Assembly: GCA_027296045.1 (NCBI GenBank)
Contig: JAPUJS010000068.1
Location: 1 to 12,075 of the forward strand
Source: a bacterium
GTDB taxonomy: Bacteria > Latescibacterota > UBA2968
Length of the DNA stretch: 12,075 nucleotides
Reading direction: 5' to 3'
Within the stretch, counting starts at the first letter, position 1. Each line of letters begins with the position of its first letter. The notes below the pieces were generated by a model, which made no database searches, had not been told where the DNA came from, and saw nothing but the letters and a program-made list of their open reading frames with translations. A program made the translations under genes and the position numbers. Positions 7,748 to 12,075 of the stretch are shown in pieces.

Positions 7748-7783
7748 CCCCGGGCGAAGCTTAATTACCGACATCGCCCCGGG
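7748..7783. repeat. Imperfect GC-rich hairpin after the cyclase gene
   Basis: CCCCGGGCGA (7748-7757) faces TCGCCCCGGG (7774-7783). They pair with one bulged C, across a 16-base loop. TTCAAAAA follows rather than a U-run. It is about 80 bases past the cyclase stop and may help end or stabilise that transcript. Confidence 0.45.
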
Positions 7784-7801
7784 TTCAAAAACCGGAATGG
7801 C

Positions 7802-7833
7802 GGGGCAGGCTTCGAAAACTCGAAGCCTGCCCC
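7802..7833. terminator. Perfect 14-bp hairpin, terminator-like
   Basis: GGGGCAGGCTTCGA (7802-7815), loop AAAC, and TCGAAGCCTGCCCC (7820-7833) form a perfect 14-bp stem. Only a poor T tract follows (CTTTCT), so intrinsic termination is possible but not certain. It ends 28 bases before the SD of the oxygenase gene, so it could alternatively sit in that gene's mRNA leader. Confidence 0.6.
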
Positions 7834-7861
7834 CTTTCTATGCGACAATAGAAAATCCAAC

Positions 7862-7866
7862 AGGAG
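7862..7866 (+). promoter_or_regulatory. Ribosome binding site fixing the oxygenase start
   Basis: AGGAG ends five bases before the ATG at 7872. The longer in-frame reading from 7797 would run through the 14-bp hairpin and has no SD, so the shorter start is preferred. Confidence 0.8.
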
Positions 7867-7871
7867 TTCCC

Positions 7872-8708
7872 ATGCCCATTTCCGATTCTTGGTGCCCCAT
7901 CGAAGCCGACCTGGAAACCATTCTCTACCAATACGAAGATCCTCTGCTCTCCCTATCCCAGGCAGAAACACCGGCCATCATTTTCCGTCAGGCCTTCAAC
8001 CCCAATCATTGCAAGGGCCTGATCCAGCGTTTTATCGACCACGACCTGATGCATGACCCGCAAATTCCCCTGCCCGAAGGCGCCCGGGCACGCATCGACA
8101 TTGGCACCAGCCTGGGCCAACGGGGCAACGACAAAGAGACCTTCCTGCAACACGCCAAAAAAACCCACACGCTCTTCGAACACCTCTTCGACGACTACGA
8201 CAACCCCGTTGACACCCTCTACCACGCCCTGGCTGCCCTGGCAACCAAAAAGAATGTACAAATCGCACAGGAACCCGACGGCCGACGCTACGGACCGGCC
8301 ATCTTCCGCATCCACTATACCCATCACACCTACAAACCCCATATCGACCATGTCACCCTTCGGGAAAAGCGCTTTAACTACGCCGTCACCCGCTTCGACC
8401 ACCAGTTTGCCGGCGTCCTCTGCTTCCAGAACGCCGGACCCCGGGGCCAGGCGACCCAGGCCATCCTCCACCGCTGCACCTGGACACCTGAAATCCAGCC
8501 GCATATCGAAAACCAAACCTTTCACGACTATGCCGCCGAAAATCAGATCCAAAACGTAAAGGTCGACCTCGAACCCGGCGACCTCTACTTCTTCAACACC
8601 CGCCTCATCCACGAAGTCCCCGCCATAGAGGGAAACGATCCCCGTATTGTCCTGGCCGTCTTTATTGGCTACTCGCCCAACGACCCGGATATTTACGTCT
8701 GGTCTTGA
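7872..8708 (+). CDS. 2-oxoglutarate/Fe(II)-dependent oxygenase, prolyl-hydroxylase-like
   Basis: This 278-residue soluble protein carries the facial triad of the 2OG-Fe(II) oxygenase superfamily. His157 and Asp159 lie in K-P-H-I-D-H, and the distal His247 in N-T-R-L-I-H-E-V-P. Arg258, eleven residues later (D-P-R-I-V-L-A-V-F), is the expected 2-oxoglutarate-binding residue. The strand-turn L-E-P-G-D-L-Y-F-F-N before the distal His is typical of the double-stranded beta-helix core. Such enzymes couple oxidation of 2-oxoglutarate to succinate and CO2 with hydroxylation, or a related oxidation, of a second substrate. That substrate, small molecule or protein, is not evident; the N-terminal 130 residues are poorly conserved in this superfamily and probably determine it. 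The gene appears to be monocistronic, with hairpins before it and a long gene-free region after it. Confidence 0.87.
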   Translation: MPISDSWCPIEADLETILYQYEDPLLSLSQAETPAIIFRQAFNPNHCKGLIQRFIDHDLMHDPQIPLPEGARARIDIGTSLGQRGNDKETFLQHAKKTHTLFEHLFDDYDNPVDTLYHALAALATKKNVQIAQEPDGRRYGPAIFRIHYTHHTYKPHIDHVTLREKRFNYAVTRFDHQFAGVLCFQNAGPRGQATQAILHRCTWTPEIQPHIENQTFHDYAAENQIQNVKVDLEPGDLYFFNTRLIHEVPAIEGNDPRIVLAVFIGYSPNDPDIYVWS

Positions 8709-9022
8709 CTTATCCCCCGGATAGATTTGTGGGATCCTTGGGATCGCTCCCAGGGCTTCCTGCTTTCATGAAGTGCGAGTTTGCTAATCGCTTACATAAT
8801 CCAAACTGATCCATCCTTTAAAAAAATGAGAATAAGTTGACCCGCCGGTATTTTTAAAAAAAATTTCATCTTCTCCAGGATCCTTCCCAATTTCCGCAAT
8901 CCTGAAGCTAACAGTTTTAGATTTCAAAATTTAGATGCAACCCCTCCTTTTAAAATCTTTCAAGAGACTTACAATTACCTTTCTAATATATAAATTCATC
9001 TAATTATAAATATTACTTATTA
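8709..9022. other. AT-rich gene-free region
   Basis: I see no coding sequence here on either strand. The first ~70 bases hold only weak inverted repeats (for example GATCC/GGATC around 8731-8745) that could mark the end of the oxygenase transcript. From about 8815 the composition becomes strongly AT-rich, with runs of A and T, leading into the promoter at 9023. This contrasts with the C-rich coding sequence on both sides. Confidence 0.6.
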
Positions 9023-9051
9023 TTGACTTATGTCTCTTTTTTCCTTATATT
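9023..9051 (+). promoter_or_regulatory. Near-consensus sigma70-type promoter
   Basis: TTGACT (9023-9028), a 17-base spacer and TATATT (9046-9051) give five of six matches at each box with ideal spacing. The surrounding DNA is AT-rich. The predicted transcription start is near 9058, the first base of a small hairpin. It would transcribe the structured region and, on read-through, the CBS-domain gene. Confidence 0.75.
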
Positions 9052-9057
9052 ATTTTC

Positions 9058-9484
9058 GTCCTGAGTGGACTAAGCAACACGGCAAACCGCCCGAAAAGGT
9101 CCGTATTTTTCCTCAAGTCACAGACTGCGGGCGTGTGTAATGGGCCGTGAACCTCTCGACAAAGAGGAGGGAAAGATGCACCGCCCTGACACTTAGCGTC
9201 GGTACAACCAAATTTCCAACCAACGTATAAGAGCTTAGGGTGCGGCACCCATCTGGAACGGCCCAACACGACCAATCGGTTTACGACATCACTTGTTTGT
9301 CAGCAAATGCCTGACCCGGAATTCCAATTCCACAAAAAGGATGCGAAATCGCAAGGTTGAAGCCGGAAAAGATCGCCGCAAAAATCTCACCTCACAGGAG
9401 GAGGGGATATGCCACCGGGCTGTTATTAGCGGCCACGACGGGAATGTGCAAAGAAACATCCTGAACCGTGGCCGCTACATTTTT
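9058..9484 (+). ncRNA. Candidate structured leader RNA or small RNA, unknown class
   Basis: About 430 bases lie between the promoter and a terminator and have little coding character. Pairings seen by eye: GTCC/GGAC 9058-9070; ACGG/CCGT 9079-9104; AGTC/GACT 9116-9126; CCTCT/AGAGG 9152-9167; GGGTG/CACCC 9238-9250; GTCAG/CTGAC 9299-9315; GGAATT/AATTCC 9318-9331; TGCGA/TCGCA 9342-9353. A longer-range perfect 8-bp helix joins TGGGCCGT (9141-9148) to ACGGCCCA (9258-9265) and encloses two of these hairpins. GGGCG (9129-9133) with CGCCC (9183-9187) would cross it as a pseudoknot. It ends with a mini-ORF and terminator just before the CBS gene. I could not match it to RNase P RNA, tmRNA, SRP RNA or a riboswitch class I know. 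It may be a cis-acting leader or an independent RNA. Short helices arise by chance, so only the whole arrangement argues for function. Confidence 0.5.
9409..9429 (+). CDS. Six-codon leader peptide ORF (M-P-P-G-C-Y)
   Basis: A near-perfect SD, AGGAGG (9396-9401), lies seven bases before ATG at 9409. The frame then reads Met-Pro-Pro-Gly-Cys-Tyr and stops at TAG (9427-9429). The stop codon is the first three bases of the left arm of the terminator stem at 9427-9437, the usual geometry of a translation-coupled attenuator. Pro-Pro-Gly is a known strong ribosome-pausing motif relieved by EF-P. A ribosome paused on it, or at the stop, would cover the left arm and could prevent terminator formation. 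The SD and geometry are seen; the regulation is inferred. Confidence 0.5.
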   Translation: MPPGCY

Positions 9485-9488
9485 ATTT
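9427..9488 (+). terminator. Intrinsic terminator or attenuator upstream of the CBS gene
   Basis: TAGCGGCCACG (9427-9437) and CGTGGCCGCTA (9467-9477) form a perfect 11-bp GC-rich stem. A second inner helix with bulges (GGGAATGT against ACATCCT) caps it. TTTTT (9480-9484), then ATTT, follows after two bases. It lies about 20 bases before the SD of the CBS gene, so it would control read-through into that gene or end a separate small RNA. Confidence 0.8.
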
Positions 9489-9508
9489 GTCTCAAACAAA
9501 CACATTCC

Positions 9509-9517
9509 GGGAGGTGA
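9509..9517 (+). promoter_or_regulatory. Strong ribosome binding site of the CBS gene
   Basis: GGGAGGTGA is nearly a full anti-SD complement, with its GGAGG core seven bases before ATG 9522. It rules out the longer in-frame start at 9468, which lies inside the terminator. Confidence 0.85.
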
Positions 9518-9521
9518 CACC

Positions 9522-9962
9522 ATGAAGTTGAGAGAAATATTAGCAGAGAAAGGCTCCCGTGTCATTGTCATCGGCCCTCAGGACACCCTTCGGGAGGCCC
9601 TTCGCACACTCATCGAAAACAAGGTCGGTTCCCTTCTAGTTCGAGAAACCCCCGATCAACACGTCGGCATCATTACAGAACGCGACATCATGCGGGCCGT
9701 TTACAACGAAGTCACCCTGGATCAAACCCGGGTAGAAGCTGTTATGACGCTCACCCGCGACATTGTTATCGGCACCCCGGATGACAATACCGAATATGCC
9801 ATGGCCGAAATGACCGAAGGGCGCTTTCGCCACATGCCCGTCATTGAAAATGACTGCCTCGTCGGCATTGTCTCGATCGGCGATATGGTCAAAGCCCAGC
9901 TCAAACAGGCCCGTTCGCAGGTAACCGAATTGAGAGACTACGTAACCGGCGTTCCGGACTAA
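9522..9962 (+). CDS. Two-CBS-domain regulatory protein
   Basis: This 146-residue protein consists of a tandem CBS pair (Bateman module) and little else. The first CBS motif covers about 8-62, ending in V-G-I-I-T-E-R-D-I-M-R. The second covers about 72-128, ending in V-G-I-V-S-I-G-D-M-V-K. The T-x-x-D (Thr52, Asp55) and S-x-x-D (Ser118, Asp121) pairs are the ribose/phosphate contacts usual in adenosine-nucleotide-binding CBS domains. The protein is therefore a likely sensor of AMP, ATP or a related ligand. Stand-alone CBS pairs usually regulate a partner protein; none is identifiable here. A short charged helix (129-140) follows the pair. The gene has its own promoter, a long structured leader with an attenuator-like terminator, and a strong terminator after it. 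It is therefore a tightly regulated single-gene unit. Confidence 0.9.
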   Translation: MKLREILAEKGSRVIVIGPQDTLREALRTLIENKVGSLLVRETPDQHVGIITERDIMRAVYNEVTLDQTRVEAVMTLTRDIVIGTPDDNTEYAMAEMTEGRFRHMPVIENDCLVGIVSIGDMVKAQLKQARSQVTELRDYVTGVPD

Positions 9963-10009
9963 TCTTCGAATGCAGGAGGACCGCTTGGACCAACCATCCC
10001 ACACCATAT

Positions 10010-10046
10010 AAAAATCCCCGCTGTGTGTCCTGCGGGGATTTTTTTT
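10010..10046. terminator. Bidirectional intrinsic terminator
   Basis: AAAAATCCCCGC (10010-10021) and GCGGGGATTTTT (10032-10043) pair over 12 bp around a 10-base loop, followed by a continuing T-run to 10046. The A-run on the left gives a U-run for the minus strand too. It can end both the CBS transcript from the left and the bipA transcript from the right. Confidence 0.92.
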
Positions 10047-10105
10047 GTTATTGTCGTTTGACAACCATTCTGTCACCTTTTTTTACACCACTGCTCTATC
10101 TCCGC

Positions 10106-11926
10106 TTAATCCAGACTCTGCCTTGCCGCCTTCCCCCGATTCTCGTGGTGCAAAATCCGCTTCCTCACCCGCAGCGCCTCGGGCGTCACTTCCAACAATT
10201 CATCCTTCCCCAGATAATCAATCGCATCGTCCAGCGACAAAATACGGGGCGGAGTGAGCCTTTCCACAACGTCTTTGGTACTCTGACGGTGGTTGGTCAC
10301 ATGCCGGGTACGGCACACATTCACCACCAGATCCTGATCCCGAATGTGTTCTCCCACCACCTGCCCGGCATACACGCTGTCACCGACCTTGACAAAAAAC
10401 GTCCCCCGCTGCTCCAGGGATCGCAACCCATAGGTGTTCACCGTCCCTGTCCCCAGAGAGACCAGAGATCCGTGAGGCTGTGCTTTAATGGACCCTGCAT
10501 AGGCCTCATAACTGTGAAACAGGGTGTGAAAAATCCCCGTGCCTCGGGTTACTGTCAAAAACGGCTGTCGAAAACCCAGAATCCCCCGGGTCGGAATCAG
10601 ATACGTATTGTAAACCGTCCCGTCATCCCCATAACGCGTATCCTGCAACCGCCCCTTTCGCTTCCCCATCATCTCACTCACCGGACCCAGATATTCGGTG
10701 GACACTTCCAGAAAAACTTCCTCAATCGGTTCTTCCCGTCCCTCAGGTCCTTCTCTAAAAATCACCTCCGGCTGGCCCACCGAAAATTCATATCCTTCTC
10801 GCCGCATCGTCTCAATCAAAATCGCCAGGTGCAACTCTCCCCGCCCCGACACCAGAAATGCGCTTGCCTGCTCCGTCTCCTCTACGCGAAGCGCGACATT
10901 GCTTTCCAACTCTCGCATCAAGCGATCCCGCACTTGACGGCTCGTCACATATTTTCCCGACCTGCCCGCAAACGGCGAATCGCTCACCGAAAACGTCATC
11001 CGCACCGTCGGCGCTTCCACCGTGATCGGCGGCAGCGGCCTCGGGTCTTCCGGATCACAGAGCGTATCCCCGATCGCCACGTCCGGAATCCCGGATACCG
11101 CCACAATATTTCCCGCCTGCACCTCGTCCTGGGCTTCCCGCTTCAAATTCCGAAACGTATAGACCTTGCCCACTTTGCCCGTCACCATCTCTCCCTCGGC
11201 ATTGATATGTGCAATCGCCTGCCCCGTCTTCAACGACCCGGCCCGCAACCGACCCACCGCAATCTTGCCCACATAATTGCTATATTCCAGAGTCGTCACC
11301 AGCATCTGCGCAGGACCGTCCGGGTCCACTTCCGGCGACGGCAAATAGTCCACAATGGTCTCAAACAACGGTGTCAAATCCTCTTCCAACGCATCCGGCT
11401 CCAATCCCGCCTTTCCGTCCAGTGCCACTGTATAAATGACCGGAAAATCCGCCTGCTCGTCCGTCGCTCCCAGATCCACAAACAGATCAAAGGTCTCGTT
11501 TACCACCTCCAGCGGCCGAGCCGCCTGACGGTCCACCTTGTTCACCACCACAATCGCCTTCAACCCCCGCGCAAACGCCTGCAGCAACACGAACCGCGTC
11601 TGCGGCATCGGCCCTTCCACCGCATCCACCAGCAGCAACACCCCGTCCACCATATTCATAATCCGCTCCACCTCGGAGCCAAAATCCGCGTGTCCGGGCG
11701 TGTCCACAATATTAATCGTCACGTCCTTATAAACCACACCCGTATTTTTTGCCAGAATCGTGATCCCCCGCTCCCGCTCCAGATCGTGCGAGTCCAGCAC
11801 CCGCTCCTGCACCTGCTGGTTCTCCCGAAACACCTTCGTCTGCTTCAATATCCCGTCCACCAGCGTGGTTTTCCCGTGGTCCACGTGCGCAATAATTGCA
11901 ATATTTCGAATGCGTTCAACCGCCAT
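10106..11926 (-). CDS. bipA (typA): Ribosome-associated translational GTPase BipA/TypA
   Basis: This 606-residue protein closely follows E. coli BipA, from memory of that sequence, in length and throughout. BipA binds the ribosome, supports assembly of the large subunit and helps growth under stress, especially in the cold. The GTPase domain is first: G1 A-H-V-D-H-G-K-T (13-20), G2 R-G-I-T (53-56) in the BipA-typical E-R-E-R-G-I-T-I-L-A-K-N-T, G3 D-T-P-G-H (75-79), and G4 N-K-V-D (129-132). G5 near 166-169 reads T-V-A-L instead of the usual A-S-A-L. Domain II starts near 204. EF-G III/V-like domains follow, with V-T-S-R-Q-V and R-V-E-E-T-E...G-R-G-E-L-H-L. The BipA-specific C-terminal domain runs to the end, with L-E-V-T-P-E-A-L-R-V-R-K-R near the C-terminus. 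An SD-like GAGGGTG (plus-strand 11936-11942) lies nine bases before the start. A long plus-strand ORF over the same bases is a shadow. Confidence 0.97.
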   Translation of the reverse strand: MAVERIRNIAIIAHVDHGKTTLVDGILKQTKVFRENQQVQERVLDSHDLERERGITILAKNTGVVYKDVTINIVDTPGHADFGSEVERIMNMVDGVLLLVDAVEGPMPQTRFVLLQAFARGLKAIVVVNKVDRQAARPLEVVNETFDLFVDLGATDEQADFPVIYTVALDGKAGLEPDALEEDLTPLFETIVDYLPSPEVDPDGPAQMLVTTLEYSNYVGKIAVGRLRAGSLKTGQAIAHINAEGEMVTGKVGKVYTFRNLKREAQDEVQAGNIVAVSGIPDVAIGDTLCDPEDPRPLPPITVEAPTVRMTFSVSDSPFAGRSGKYVTSRQVRDRLMRELESNVALRVEETEQASAFLVSGRGELHLAILIETMRREGYEFSVGQPEVIFREGPEGREEPIEEVFLEVSTEYLGPVSEMMGKRKGRLQDTRYGDDGTVYNTYLIPTRGILGFRQPFLTVTRGTGIFHTLFHSYEAYAGSIKAQPHGSLVSLGTGTVNTYGLRSLEQRGTFFVKVGDSVYAGQVVGEHIRDQDLVVNVCRTRHVTNHRQSTKDVVERLTPPRILSLDDAIDYLGKDELLEVTPEALRVRKRILHHENRGKAARQSLD

Positions 11927-11967
11927 TGTCGATTACACCCTCAACAAGTATGATGTAAAAAACCACC

Positions 11968-11991
11968 AAAAAGCCCGACCAGGATTGGTCG
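11968..11991 (-). terminator. Intrinsic terminator upstream of bipA, minus strand
   Basis: Read on the minus strand, CGACCA-ATCC-TGGTCG forms a 6-bp stem with a 4-base loop, followed by GGC and TTTTT. It lies just after the possible gene end at 12004 and about 40 bases before bipA, so it would end the upstream transcript or attenuate read-through into bipA. The stem is short. Confidence 0.55.
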
Positions 11992-12003
11992 AGACTTTGA
12001 AAG

Positions 12004-12075
12004 TTAACAGAAACCGCATTTTCCCGCAAGAACATCCGATATTTTCTCTACTTCTCTTGACTTTCCCCGGAGAAG
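12004..12075 (-). CDS. Possible C-terminal end of an unknown gene
   Basis: On the minus strand, one frame is open from the window edge for 23 codons to TAA (plus-strand 12004-12006). It ends in E-K-I-S-D-V-L-A-G-K-C-G-F-C. A terminator follows 12 bases later, which is the expected layout for a gene end. Twenty-three open codons alone prove little, and I do not recognise the family. Confidence 0.35.
   Translation of the reverse strand, partial: LLRGKSREVEKISDVLAGKCGFC

Noticed and set aside
7675..7764. A 29-codon ORF ten bases after the cyclase stop
   Set aside because: There is no SD and no recognisable sequence; it runs into the hairpin at 7748-7783, so chance is the simplest explanation.
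9058..9484. RNase P RNA, tmRNA, or a cyclic-di-GMP (GEMM) riboswitch
   Set aside because: GCAACACGGCAAACC with a following GAAA superficially recalls RNase P and GEMM cores, but the conserved GGAAAGTCC and ACAGAA...GGCTTA elements of RNase P, the tRNA-like end of tmRNA and the GACGCAAAGCC element of GEMM are absent.
9293..9517. A 74-codon ORF running through the leader and terminator
   Set aside because: It lacks an SD, is rich in Arg, Lys and Asn without domain features, and overlaps both the terminator stem and the CBS ribosome binding site.
9970..10011. A 13-codon ORF after the CBS gene, or a TTG start after AGGAGG
   Set aside because: It lies in the short gap before the terminator, has no downstream gene to regulate and no family features.
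10025..11953. A 642-codon plus-strand open frame opposite bipA
   Set aside because: It is antisense to a clear BipA gene, is rich in His, Arg, Pro and Gln as expected for a shadow of such codon use, and shows no recognisable domain.
1..12075. CRISPR array, tRNA or rRNA genes, insertion sequences, phage genes
   Set aside because: No regularly spaced direct repeats, tRNA cloverleaf, rRNA-like stretches, transposases, integrases or phage structural genes were found on reading both strands.

Overview
This is a bacterial window, probably from an environmental, Gram-negative-type lineage. The evidence is TRAP transporter parts, a lipoprotein solute-binding protein, a BipA/TypA GTPase, strong Shine-Dalgarno (SD) sites and sigma70-like signals. 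Coding regions strongly favour C-ending codons and look moderately GC-rich. I cannot name the taxon from this sequence. Nothing points to a phage, plasmid or insertion sequence.

Layout, plus strand first. Bases 1-2331 carry the end of a TAXI-type TRAP solute receptor, then a fused TRAP permease (DctQ-like plus DctM-like); together they form a secondary transporter for a small organic acid. A family-5 ABC solute-binding lipoprotein follows (2367-4340) with no ABC permease or ATPase beside it. Next are a D-2-hydroxyacid dehydrogenase (4438-5403) and a creatininase-superfamily metal amidohydrolase (5652-6395). This block reads as an uptake and catabolism cluster whose substrate the sequence does not reveal. 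A short possible coding remnant lies between the last two genes.

A receiver-cyclase signalling protein (6565-7665) and a 2-oxoglutarate/Fe(II) oxygenase (7872-8708) come next. Inverted repeats separate them from each other and from the upstream gene.

Bases 8709-9521 are the longest stretch without an ordinary gene. The first part is AT-rich. It ends in a near-consensus promoter (TTGACT, 17 bases, TATATT). About 430 bases of hairpin-rich sequence follow. They end in a six-codon ORF with a strong SD (M-P-P-G-C-Y), whose stop codon lies in the left arm of an intrinsic terminator. A two-CBS-domain protein gene (9522-9962) follows. This looks like an undescribed attenuator or structured leader RNA, and it is the most interesting part of the window.

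A bidirectional terminator at 10010-10046 separates the CBS gene from the convergent minus-strand bipA/typA gene (10106-11926). Upstream of bipA on the minus strand are a terminator and what may be the last 23 codons of another gene that enters from beyond the window.
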